Shown here: positions 1 to 8,500 of the stretch, piece after piece
How positions within the stretch are numbered: position 1 is the first letter of the stretch
Layout of the letters: the number at the start of each line of letters is the position of its first letter
The notes under the pieces: model-generated
The model's database searches: none
What the model was told of the DNA's origin: nothing
The model's input: the letters and a program-made list of their open reading frames with translations, nothing else
Source: Akkermansiaceae bacterium UBA5688
GTDB lineage: Bacteria > Verrucomicrobiota > Verrucomicrobiia > Verrucomicrobiales > Akkermansiaceae
Assembly: GCA_002420315.1 (NCBI GenBank)
Contig: DIHU01000149.1
Coordinates: 1 to 12,344 of the forward strand
Direction: 5' to 3'
Length of the DNA: 12,344 nt
Program-made: the position numbers and the translations under genes

Positions 1-67
1 GCAGCGGATTAAAATATCCTCATCTGATTCACTTCGGTGCTTCAACGCGAAACCTCCTTGTCAGCCC

Positions 68-1561
68 ATGCCTCCAGAACACCTCTCCCCCTTCGGCCGC
101 AGCCTCCTCAACCGGCGCGGCTTCATGTCTAAGACCGCCTTTTCCCTCGGCAGTCTCGGCCTCGCCCATCTCCTCGCAGCCGACGACAAAGACGATCCCA
201 CCAATTTCACAGGAAAAGCGCCCATCCGCCCCAACATCGATCCAGACAGCCCCTACCTCACCCGCCCCTCCCACTACGACGCCGCCGCCAAGCGCGTTCT
301 TGTCATCTACTGCCCCGGTGCCGTCTCCCACGTCGACACCTTCGACTACAAGCCAGACCTCTACAAATACCACGGCGAAAAGCCACCAGGCATCCCCGCC
401 GTCACCTTCGAAGGGCCCACCGGTAACATCGCCAAACCTTTCTGGGACTTTAAGCCCCGCGGTAGGTCCGGAAAAATGATCTCCGACCTCCTCCCCCACC
501 TCGGATCCCACGCCGACGACTTCTGCTTTCTCCACTCCCTCCACACCATGACCTCCGCCCACCCTCAGGGCGAAAACTTCATGAACACTGGCTTCACCAT
601 GGAAGGCTTTCCCTCCTTCGGAGCCTGGGTCACCTACGCTCTTGGTTCCGACAATGAAGACCTCCCTGCCTTCGTCGCCATCAACGACCCGCGCGGCATG
701 GCCCGCTCCGGCAAAAACAACTTCGGCAACGGCTTCCTCCCCGCCGCCTTCCAAGGCACCGACTTTAACGCAAAAAATCCTCCCGCTAACCTACGTCGGC
801 CCGACGGCTATAATGCCACAGACGACAAACTCACTGCCGAAGTTCTGAAGCGCCTCAACGGAAGCCATCTCGAAAAATACCCCGGTGACGCCGACCTCGC
901 GGCCCGCATCGCCAGCTACGAACTCGCAGGCAAAATGCAGGTCTCCGTTCCCGAAATGATGGACCTCGCCAACGAGCCCACTTCCATCCACAAACAATAC
1001 GGTACTGATACCGGCTCCAACCTCAAAAAAGAATACGCCAAGAACTGCATCCTCGCCCGCCGCCTCCTCGAAAAAGGCGTCCGCGTCGTCCAACTCTTCA
1101 ATGGCTCTGATCCTTCCGGTGGAAACGGCATCACAAACTGGGACAGCCACTCCAACATCAAAGACACCCACGCCAGGCAGGCTGAGATCATGGACCAACC
1201 CACCGCTGCCCTTATCGCCGATCTCAAACAACGCGGTATGCTCGACGACACCCTCATCGTCTGGGCCACCGAATTCGGTCGAATGCCCTTCCTCCAAGGC
1301 AACGGAACCGGCCGCGACCACAACCCCGATGCCTTTACTTGCTTCCTCGCCGGGGCCGGCGTCAAAAAAGGCCATAGCCACGGCACCAGTGACAACTTCG
1401 GCGCCAAAGCCGAAAAAGACCCCACCAGCGTTTACGACTTCAATGCGACCATTCTTCACCTCATGGGTCTCGACCACGAACGCCTCACCTACTACCACAA
1501 CGGCCTCGAGCGCAGGCTCACAAACGTCCACGGCCACGTCATCCAAGACGTCCTAGCCTAG
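68..1561 (+). CDS. DUF1501 family exported protein
   Basis: This is a 497-residue protein of the DUF1501 family, which is abundant in Planctomycetota and Verrucomicrobiota and related in fold to alkaline phosphatase and sulfatases. Its biochemical role is not established. Residues about 15-40 hold a twin-arginine-type signal (NRRGFMSKTA followed by a hydrophobic stretch ending near HLLAA), so export by the Tat system is likely. The family core starts with AKRVLVIYCPGAVSHVDTFD (about residues 76-95, where relatives often have a GGPSQ-like motif), continues with LHSLHTMTSAHPQGENFMNTG, and ends with WATEFGRMPFLQGNGTGRDH near residues 399-418. The length is normal and no break is seen. I chose the ATG at 68 because the signal follows directly; the frame stays open to the window edge and no Shine-Dalgarno sequence precedes the ATG. 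In these phyla the gene usually follows a DUF1549/DUF1553 gene, whose end may lie just outside the window (a TAA at 10-12 is one possible stop). The coding strand is strikingly C-rich. Confidence 0.93.
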   Translation: MPPEHLSPFGRSLLNRRGFMSKTAFSLGSLGLAHLLAADDKDDPTNFTGKAPIRPNIDPDSPYLTRPSHYDAAAKRVLVIYCPGAVSHVDTFDYKPDLYKYHGEKPPGIPAVTFEGPTGNIAKPFWDFKPRGRSGKMISDLLPHLGSHADDFCFLHSLHTMTSAHPQGENFMNTGFTMEGFPSFGAWVTYALGSDNEDLPAFVAINDPRGMARSGKNNFGNGFLPAAFQGTDFNAKNPPANLRRPDGYNATDDKLTAEVLKRLNGSHLEKYPGDADLAARIASYELAGKMQVSVPEMMDLANEPTSIHKQYGTDTGSNLKKEYAKNCILARRLLEKGVRVVQLFNGSDPSGGNGITNWDSHSNIKDTHARQAEIMDQPTAALIADLKQRGMLDDTLIVWATEFGRMPFLQGNGTGRDHNPDAFTCFLAGAGVKKGHSHGTSDNFGAKAEKDPTSVYDFNATILHLMGLDHERLTYYHNGLERRLTNVHGHVIQDVLA

Positions 1562-1688
1562 CTAGCTTACTCCTGCACCCTCGACCATATTATCCGGCTC
1601 CCGGCGATGCTTTCCGCTCATGCCTGACTGTGGAGAATATCTGTCCGAAAACGTTGACTTCAATGGCGTCACCTCAAACATTGAGGCA

Positions 1689-4600
1689 ATGAAAAGGTCT
1701 AATGGATTGATGAATGCGAGTCTCAGAATATCGATTCGAGTGCTGCCACTGCTACTCGTTCTATTTCACACGAAAGCAGTCAGTCAAGTAGGCGCAATTC
1801 CAGGCATCAACACTCAAACCCCTTACTTGATCTATTATGGTGACTGGGATGCGGCAAAGGTAGAGGCCGCGCGCAATCAATACCTCTTGGTAGTCCTGCA
1901 TCCACGGAGCAACATCACGGCAGCGAACGTTTCCACGATCCAGGCAGGTAAGGATCAGCTGGACGGAACGGCAGATGACGTCCTCGTCCTGGGATACGCT
2001 TCGATAGGAGAAGACGCTCGAACAGATGCTCCGATCGCTGGTGATGGTAGCGGGCCTCGTGTCGATCCTAGAGCTTCCAGCGACGTTCCATTGGCCGAAG
2101 TAGAAGACGGGAAGATGTTAGGGAGCCCTTCTCCGGGGGGAACTGGATACGCGTCGTATTATCTGGACGGTGATAACGACGGCCAACCAGACATTAACAG
2201 CACGTTCGGTGCTCCTTTTGTTAATGCGGGGGATCCGGCCTGGTTCACTGCATTACAATCGATGACCATCGGAGATTCTGGAATGGCTGGACTGGATGAG
2301 GTGATGGGAGAAGCTGGTAAAGGACTCGGGTGCGACGGCGCATTCCTCGATACTGTCGATACTGCGGCGCCTGATAGCTTTGGTGGCTACGAGTGGACTG
2401 CACCAGGGATGCAGGAGCTGATCAAGCGCATTCATGAGTCATACCCATTGAAAGTCTTGATGGCGAATCGAGGTGTCTTCTTCTTCAACCCAAACCTTAA
2501 GACCTATGCCTACAATCCGCGTCAATACCTCCAGATGGTGCTGTTCGAAAGTTACTACACTGACATCAGCGATGAAGATGAGGTAACTCCATTCTTTGAT
2601 GATAATAAGTTCAACTTCGCTCCTAAAATCAACGCAGAAGCTGGACGACCCGATGGCTTCACCGTGCTTGCGCTAGGATACGATCATCCTGCGAACCTTC
2701 CCGCGTCGATTATCGATCAAGACTACGAGGAGTGCATGGAGATTCAGGGATGGCCGCTATATCGGACAAATATTTCGCTGAGCAGTGCGTTCAGTTCCGC
2801 CGCGGCGGAGTGGGCCACCGAGAATCCAGACAGCGCAGCTCCTGTATGGGACAGCACTGCAGCTAGCGGCGGGCAGCTAGCCGACCCTAGAGTCGGCGTC
2901 CAAGAGGTGGTTGCAGGAGATGGACAGGCAACTTTGCGCTGGGACGTAGCGCGCGATCAGACCGGTCCGGTGTCGTATAATGTCTACTTCACCGACGAGT
3001 TTGAGCTGGATTTTGAGACGGCTACAAAGCTGGATGGGGTCGAGGTTTCCATTCCTGAGACCTACAAGAGCGGAGCAGGAGCCGGTAGGTATCCGTTCGA
3101 GTTCACAGTCACTGGTCTTGATAATGATTTTGAGTATCTGTTCGCCGTTCGAGCCGTGGACGGTGCAGATGAGCCTAACGAAGATACCAATGAGGTGGTG
3201 CTGTCGACCGTCCCACAACCCACCGCAGCATCGAATTTTGCCAATATCACTGTTGATGGCGATTTCTCGGACTGGGAAGGGATCGAAGTAAATGTCACCG
3301 ACGAGGAGGATTTTGGGGACATCGACTACAAGGATGTGTGGGTAGCTAATGACGAAGATTTTCTCTATGTCCGATTCACGCTCTATGAAGATGGCGCGCC
3401 TTTTTCAACGTTCAATTCCCATGTGTTTGTCGATGCTGACGATAGCCCACTGACGGGACTTCCTTCACCTGGTGGTGCAGACATTGGGTCCGAGCTTCTG
3501 GTCGAATCCGGTGCTGGATTTGATCAACGCGGAGGAGGCTTCAACGAGGGCGGAGTCTCCGCGCTGGCCTGGCAGTTGGCTCCCGATCCTTTTGTGGAGT
3601 CGGGATTGGATTTTGAGTTTCAGATCTCGCTACGCGCGACCTATGCCGATGGCACACGCGTGTTTCAGCAGAACGAAATTCGTCTGGTGCTTCATGACAA
3701 CCGTGGTGACGAGACTTCGGGCTCCAAGGTGCGTTACCGGATCGCTGGTGAGCTACCGGAGATTGCTGAGCCCCCAGTTGATCCTGACGAACCAGGTGTT
3801 TTTGTCACGGATATCGAGGTGGACGGTGACACTGCGGACTGGACAGGGATTCCTTCCCGTAGCGCTCGGGAATCGGGAGGACAAGTGATCGATTATAAGG
3901 ACGTCTACCTCGCCAACGACGACGACTACCTTTATGTCCGATTCACGCTTCATTCCGCGGCCGCAGCATTTTCGACGTTCAATAGCCATCTTTTTATCAA
4001 CTCGGACTCTGACGATGCTACGGGCTATGCAGTGCAGGAAGTCATGTTTGGTTCTGAAATGATGATCGAATCAGGCAGCGGATTTGACCAGCGAGGCGGA
4101 GAATTCAATGAAGGAGATGTGGGAGTCATCGACTGGGGGCTTGCACCCACGGTCGCTGCTGAGGACTTCGAGTTGAGGATTCCCAGAGCGCTGACATTTG
4201 CCGACGGAAGCCCAGTATTTTCGGCTGAAAAATTCGAGCTAGCCTTGCAGGACAATCGGGGCAACGTCGTGCTGGAGTCGCGCTACATTTTTGCCTCTGC
4301 GCCTCCCGGCCCCGTGTTTGCGTCGATCGTGCCAGATGGAGACTTCGCTGACTGGGCAGATATCGCGCCTCAAGCGCGCCGTGTTTCGTCGCGCGACGAA
4401 ATCGACTTTGATGCAATCTGGATAGCCAATGATGCAGACTCTTTGTTTGTTCGCTTCACTTTGCACACAGACGGAGCTCCATTTTCCACCTTCAATACAC
4501 ATGTGTTCATCGATACCGATGGCGATAGCTGGTCGGGTTATCAGGTGCCAGGTGCTGTTCCCACGTTTGGTTCAGAACTTCTGATCGAATCGGGCTCTGG

Positions 4601-5054
4601 GTTTGATCAGCGAGGCGGTGGGTTCAATGAGGGAGACGTTGGTGCCATTCCCTGGATGTTGAGCCCATTCGAGAGCGCAAATGAGTTCGAATTCAGACTA
4701 CCTCGCGACCTCACCTATGCGGATGGATCGCCCGTTTTTGTTGGGGACTCTTTCAGTATCATGCTTCAGGACAATAGAGGGACGGCCCTGCTCGCTGCGC
4801 CGTATGCATTCGCGCAGCAGTCAACACCGCTGCAGATTACTGAGATCGATTTCAACAGTGAGAGTCAGGTGGTCATCTCTTTCTCATCGACCGCCAATCG
4901 TTCCTACCGGCTTGAGACATCGGTCGATCTAGATACTTGGCTCGAAGCCTATGACGGTATTCCCAGTGATGGTGCTACCACGATCATCATGCATACGCCG
5001 CCAATGAATTCTCGAGTGCTCTACTATCGTGTCATAGAAGAGCCTGCCCAGTAA
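1689..5054 (+). CDS. Large secreted GH114/TM1410-like protein with FN3-like and three CBM9-like domains
   Basis: This encodes a 1121-residue exported multidomain protein. Residues 1-33 form a signal peptide (charged MKRSNG start, hydrophobic VLPLLLVLF, likely cleavage after AVSQ). Residues about 41-380 resemble the TM1410/GH114 barrel family (endo-alpha-1,4-polygalactosaminidase-related), with YLIYYGDWD, VLGYASIGED and the motif GCDGAFLDTVDT at 214-225, whose aspartates are the probable active-site residues. A fibronectin-III-like domain follows (about 399-508). Then come three copies of a 155-160-residue beta domain (about 518-675, 708-862, 877-1034), each opening with DGDxxDW and sharing FSTFN-[ST]-H and FDQRGGxFNEG, resembling CBM9-type sugar-binding modules. 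The last 74 residues resemble a C-terminal domain of verrucomicrobial exported proteins (SYRLETSVDLDTW). Likely role: surface or extracellular action on an amino-sugar or other polysaccharide; the substrate is not determinable. The frame opens at an ATG at 1620, but 1689 places the signal peptide correctly and has GAGG just upstream; 1710 is also possible. Confidence 0.88.
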   Translation: MKRSNGLMNASLRISIRVLPLLLVLFHTKAVSQVGAIPGINTQTPYLIYYGDWDAAKVEAARNQYLLVVLHPRSNITAANVSTIQAGKDQLDGTADDVLVLGYASIGEDARTDAPIAGDGSGPRVDPRASSDVPLAEVEDGKMLGSPSPGGTGYASYYLDGDNDGQPDINSTFGAPFVNAGDPAWFTALQSMTIGDSGMAGLDEVMGEAGKGLGCDGAFLDTVDTAAPDSFGGYEWTAPGMQELIKRIHESYPLKVLMANRGVFFFNPNLKTYAYNPRQYLQMVLFESYYTDISDEDEVTPFFDDNKFNFAPKINAEAGRPDGFTVLALGYDHPANLPASIIDQDYEECMEIQGWPLYRTNISLSSAFSSAAAEWATENPDSAAPVWDSTAASGGQLADPRVGVQEVVAGDGQATLRWDVARDQTGPVSYNVYFTDEFELDFETATKLDGVEVSIPETYKSGAGAGRYPFEFTVTGLDNDFEYLFAVRAVDGADEPNEDTNEVVLSTVPQPTAASNFANITVDGDFSDWEGIEVNVTDEEDFGDIDYKDVWVANDEDFLYVRFTLYEDGAPFSTFNSHVFVDADDSPLTGLPSPGGADIGSELLVESGAGFDQRGGGFNEGGVSALAWQLAPDPFVESGLDFEFQISLRATYADGTRVFQQNEIRLVLHDNRGDETSGSKVRYRIAGELPEIAEPPVDPDEPGVFVTDIEVDGDTADWTGIPSRSARESGGQVIDYKDVYLANDDDYLYVRFTLHSAAAAFSTFNSHLFINSDSDDATGYAVQEVMFGSEMMIESGSGFDQRGGEFNEGDVGVIDWGLAPTVAAEDFELRIPRALTFADGSPVFSAEKFELALQDNRGNVVLESRYIFASAPPGPVFASIVPDGDFADWADIAPQARRVSSRDEIDFDAIWIANDADSLFVRFTLHTDGAPFSTFNTHVFIDTDGDSWSGYQVPGAVPTFGSELLIESGSGFDQRGGGFNEGDVGAIPWMLSPFESANEFEFRLPRDLTYADGSPVFVGDSFSIMLQDNRGTALLAAPYAFAQQSTPLQITEIDFNSESQVVISFSSTANRSYRLETSVDLDTWLEAYDGIPSDGATTIIMHTPPMNSRVLYYRVIEEPAQ
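3240..3713 (+). repeat. Internal domain repeat A (CBM9-like) of the large secreted protein
   Basis: First of three tandem protein-domain repeats. It begins with ITVDGDFSDW, then IDYKDVWVANDEDFLYVRFT, FSTFNSHVFVD and FDQRGGGFNEG, and closes with LVLHDNRG. The repeat is clear at protein level and only partial at DNA level, which points to an old duplication. A proline-rich linker of about 30 residues separates it from repeat B. Confidence 0.85.
3810..4274 (+). repeat. Internal domain repeat B (CBM9-like) of the large secreted protein
   Basis: Second copy: IEVDGDTADW, IDYKDVYLANDDDYLYVRFT, FSTFNSHLFIN, FDQRGGEFNEG, ending LALQDNRG. It is joined to repeat C by a short linker (SAPPGPVF). Confidence 0.85.
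4317..4790 (+). repeat. Internal domain repeat C (CBM9-like) of the large secreted protein
   Basis: Third copy: IVPDGDFADW, IDFDAIWIANDADSLFVRFT, FSTFNTHVFID, FDQRGGGFNEG, ending IMLQDNRG. The C-terminal domain follows after a short linker. Confidence 0.85.
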
Positions 5055-5062
5055 GACGGGTG

Positions 5063-5437
5063 GACAAGGGCTATAGTTGTTTGAGGGCAGCGAAGAGCCC
5101 AGAAAAACGGGTTCTTTTTCAGTTTGGCTATCAATTCACGCTTTCCAGCAATGATTCCGGCCTAGGGACCGCCAAAAAGTTCGTCTTCGCTGACGCAAAC
5201 GAGATCCACTTCGTCCGCGAGAGCCTCTGCGGTAGTTGGCTCATGCTCGAGAGGTGCCAATAAATCGGTTGCCACCATTGCGCCGCTCCCAAGATCTTCG
5301 ACCACAGGAAGGTCGAACTCACGAGCCAATGCAACGAGCTCTGCCATGCTGGGCTCTGCGACAAAGCCTTCCATGCAGAAATTTAAGCGATGCACCCGCA
5401 GGATCATGCCTGTGTTCTCGTTGATCTCATTGCGATC
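5063..5437 (-). pseudogene. selA: Remnant of selA, L-seryl-tRNA(Sec) selenium transferase
   Basis: Reading the - strand, this stretch translates into the C-terminal part of SelA, the PLP enzyme that converts seryl-tRNA(Sec) to selenocysteinyl-tRNA(Sec). Recognisable segments in order are NEINENTGMILRVHRLNF, EPSMAELVALAREFDLPVVE, DLGSGA, then SEDELFGGP, an in-frame TAG (5162-5164), and AGIIAGKRELIAKLKKNP followed by a WALRC segment. In intact SelA the middle part reads close to SGDKLLGGPQAG. Here the PLP-binding lysine codon has become glutamate and the glutamine codon has become the TAG. The N-terminal half of the enzyme (several hundred residues) and the extreme C-terminus are missing. The fragment runs from just after the neighbouring + strand gene's stop to the edge of the 82-bp repeat copy 1, where a TGA (5447-5449) also interrupts the frame. 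It is non-functional. The stretch reading from 5407 to 5162 remains open for 81 codons but is unlikely to be a real gene. Confidence 0.85.
5093..5119 (+). terminator. Possible rho-independent terminator of the large secreted protein gene
   Basis: AAGAGCCC (5093-5100) can pair with GGGTTCTT (5109-5116), an 8-bp stem with one G-U pair and an 8-nt A-rich loop. The descending arm runs into a T tract ending at 5119. It lies about 40 bases after the stop codon at 5054. It overlaps the selA remnant on the other strand, so part of the base pattern is inherited from coding DNA, and the stem is modest. Confidence 0.4.
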
Positions 5438-5515
5438 AACCCCCTTTCACCCCCATGTATTCCGCCCAAATTCGTTCTTCACGGACTTTCCTCTAAAAGC
5501 AAATTCCTAGCAGTC
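5434..5515 (-). repeat. 82-bp direct repeat, copy 1
   Basis: Identical to 10025-10106 except at 5449 (A here, T at 10040), and in the same orientation. Read on the - strand, the copy holds the last 11 sense codons (TARNLLLEESP) and stop of the permease gene, a Shine-Dalgarno sequence AGAGGAAAG, a GTG overlapping the stop (GTGA), and a short frame MKNEFGRNTWG that ends in TGA at 5447-5449. The far end abuts the selA remnant. The bases flanking the two copies are unrelated, so the boundaries are sharp. Confidence 0.95.
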
Positions 5516-8500
5516 GGCATCGTCTGATCGCGTAAGACGGGGTCAGGAAGTAAGAAATCTGGGTCAATCGTGGCCCACTTCGGTTTTTGTAAAGTCGTGA
5601 ACTGATGAATGCTGCGGCCAGATGGGGGCTCGATCAGCATGCTTGTTTCTTCGCCTGGTGTTGAGTTTTGGCGCTCAGAGACTGAGAGGAAAAGAGGAGT
5701 GTTCAGCTCCACTTCTTCCTCCGATCCAAGGTCCCGACTGCGATATTTCCGTGCCTCGATTTCTACGGTGGTCTGCCATTCGCCAGTTGTCAAAGGTGTG
5801 ACAGTTGCAGAGATCACCCGGAGGTCCCAGCGTGTGATATGGCGAAAGGTGTCGTCAATGAGCTGATGGAATTCGCTTGGAACGATCTTTTCAAGGATAC
5901 TGAGGTAATTTTCTGCCGTGGGGTAAGGGGCGGGGTGGTAGCGATACTGTTCCAGAAATTGGCGGAAGGAGGCTTCGATGAATTTGTTATCTGTCAGTTC
6001 TGCGAGATTGGTCAGCAAGATCAGTCCTTTCGTTTTGAGAATTCCCGAATCTTTGTGCTCCTCGATAAACGGAGATTCCACGTCTGCCAACTTGCCGCGC
6101 TTCCGGAATAGTTCGCGCATCTCTTGGCGACGGAGTTCGCGCGAGCGATGAGGCCCACGCTGTTGATGAAGGTAGAGGCCCGAGGACCAGTAGGGGAGCC
6201 CTGCATGGATGACTTTAGCTCCGGCGATGTTTGCGGGAATAATCTGATCGCCAAACCAGCTCATCCCCATCATGTGAGCTGCCATTTTAGAGATATCGTC
6301 TCCCTTGCTCCGCTTGAGATCAGATTTCCAACCGAGAATCTCGGTAGCAAAGCCTAAGCCACCTCTGTTTCCCAGTCCGTCAAAGTGGAGTGACTGCTGC
6401 GCCAGTCGGAAGTGGTCAAATGGCGGCTCTCCGTATGCGGAGGTGAAATAATTGAGGGCATTGTTAAACTCCTCACCCATACGGTCGAGCGTGTAGGCAT
6501 AACGAGGATCATAGTAAAAAGTCATGGGAACGATCCCTTCTTTGGTCTCAACATCTAAAGTCTTGTAGCGGCCGGAGAGGATTTCACTCCATCCTCTGGA
6601 AGGGCGACTGTGCTGATACTGAATCGTGCGACGTCCGTTTTCGGTCGTGTCATTGATGATTGTGCCGATATGCAGAGGATATTGGTCTGCGCTTGTCGAG
6701 ATCTTGGCGTCAATCTGGTCTACCCAGCCAAGGTGGAGGGTGTCAAGGGCTTGAGTGAGGCCAAAGGCGGGATCAGGAGGTGTCCAATCTTCGCTTAGAC
6801 CATATTTGCGACGTTTCCAGCTCGGCTTATGCTCAAATCGGTCGGTGAACCCTATTGCTGGCATCAGTTGGAGATTTAGGACTGAGGTGCCATTTCCTAG
6901 GATTTCAGTGGGACCGACTTCATTAATAGAGTCATTCTGGGCGCGCGCGCGGAATCCTGGTTTAGGAGCCCACGATGTAGCAAAAGACATCGTCTTCCGC
7001 GCACCTGGCTCAAGAGGTGAGTTAAGCCTCCAGTGCTCACTGCAGAGAGCGGCATTTTTTTCAATGAGGGTCCCGCCTAATTCTGGAAAAGCGACCTTGG
7101 ATAGCTCCAGACCTGGCTCCGTAAGGAGGAGGATCTCGGTGATCGGAGTGTCGAAAGGATTGTGGAGCGTATACTTGCCAGAGAGCTGGAAGCGACGTTC
7201 TTCGGGGAAAATATCTACCTCGTAATTCATCCGAACCACTCTCGGCTGAGGTTTGTCTTTCCAGGTAGGGCCTAGTGTTTTTTCGATGTTTGCTTTGACT
7301 GCGTCATCTGAGACCAAGGGCCATTGGTTTTGTTGAGAGGTTTGATGCCAGATGCTCCAGCCAGTCCCAATGAAAAGGATCGTCAGAGTTAAAAGTGTGA
7401 CCATTCCCCGAGTTGAGCCGAAGCGCTCCCGGAGGAGTGTGAAACGAGCTCTTGCTTGGGTGCCTCGCACCAGTGTCGCGGAAGCGAGGGTCCAGAGGAG
7501 AAGAGCACCCAGGGACCAATAAATTAAGAACCAGTAATGACCTTCGAGGAAATGGCCATAACCATCCATCAGGGAATACCAGAAGAAGTTGGATTGCCCG
7601 TAGCGGAATAGCGGATGATAAAAGCCGAGGCCATCAAGCAAGACGGGGAGCACATAAATCAGTAAAAAGATCCCCATCGCTAAATAACGGTGCCGGATGA
7701 GGCTCTGCAGACTCATCGCTAAAATTGCCATGAAGAGGTAATAGGGAGCCTTGATGAGGAAAGAATCCACAAGGTGTAAGCCCAGCTCGAAGTGGAAGAA
7801 GCCATTCGAGGCTTGGTAGGCGACATTCACCAAGACGGCGAGGGCCCAAAAGATCAGGACAATCAGCAGGAGAGTGAGAGTTTTAGCCAGGAAATGCGAA
7901 AATGATGAACTCGGAAGACTGTCTGTAAGTTCGTGAATCTGGTGGCTCCTTTCCCGATGAATGAGGTCTGAAGCGGACCAGACTAGAACTAGGGTTAGGA
8001 TTTTATCGAAATAGAATCCCGTGTTGTGGACGAGAAGGTCGGTAGTGGGGAGGGAAAACTGATGAGTGCTCGCGGAAGAAGCGGCGAACCATAGGGAAAC
8101 CGCAGCTAAAAAGAGGAAGAGCCGGAGGCCAGGCTGCCGGAGTAAGGAAACGAACTCCCAGCGCAGAGAGAGCCAGAAAGGAGAGCGCGGAAGCCAGCCC
8201 GGGTGGAGGCTACTCTTTTTACGATTTTTGCCAGAATTCTTAGAGGTCGTGGGCTGGAGGGGAAGGGTGCGCAGAGTGAACAAGACTAAGATGATTGCCA
8301 AGCCAGACCAAAGCAGGCGATTCCAAAGGAGGAGCCCTTGGAAGGGGATGAAGGTGGTGTTGTTTTGCTCGACGGTCCAAGTCATGGAATACTGTGCGGC
8401 CGCGATGCTTCCGAAGGGATCGAGCAGAGCGCAGGTAGAGAAGACATCATGCCTAAGAACATCCTGGCCGATGAGCATCCGGGTGAGGATCCAGAACACT

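Noticed and set aside
1..67. Possible 3' end of an upstream DUF1549/DUF1553 gene.
   Set aside because: Too few bases; no frame shows a recognisable C-terminus, and the TAA at 10-12 alone is not evidence.
29..1546. Long - strand open frames opposite the DUF1501 gene (29-754 and 791-1546).
   Set aside because: They are valine- and glycine-rich mirror images of C-rich codons on the + strand, match no family I recognise, and lie entirely under a well-supported gene.
5060..5424. Short + strand frames at 5060-5263 and 5236-5424.
   Set aside because: They lie across the selA remnant on the other strand, have no recognisable features and no supporting start signals.
5420..5440. GTTGATC...GATCAAC, a 7-bp hairpin at the junction of repeat copy 1 and selA, considered as an attachment or integron attC site.
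   Set aside because: The core does not fit the attC consensus, the hairpin is absent at copy 2, and its left arm lies in the SelA-coding remnant.
5447..5493. The repeat on the - strand contains GAGGAAAGTCCG, a signature of RNase P RNA, and copy 1 also has GGGTGAAAGGG as in a second conserved block.
   Set aside because: The spacing between the blocks is about 25 bases instead of over 100, the remaining conserved RNase P segments are absent, copy 2 lacks the second block, and the first block doubles as coding sequence and Shine-Dalgarno. Chance is the likelier explanation.
5434..5515. The repeat as a tRNA fragment of the kind used as an integration site.
   Set aside because: No T-loop consensus, no acceptor stem and no CCA-like end can be aligned; the C-rich stretch only superficially resembles a tRNA 3' part.
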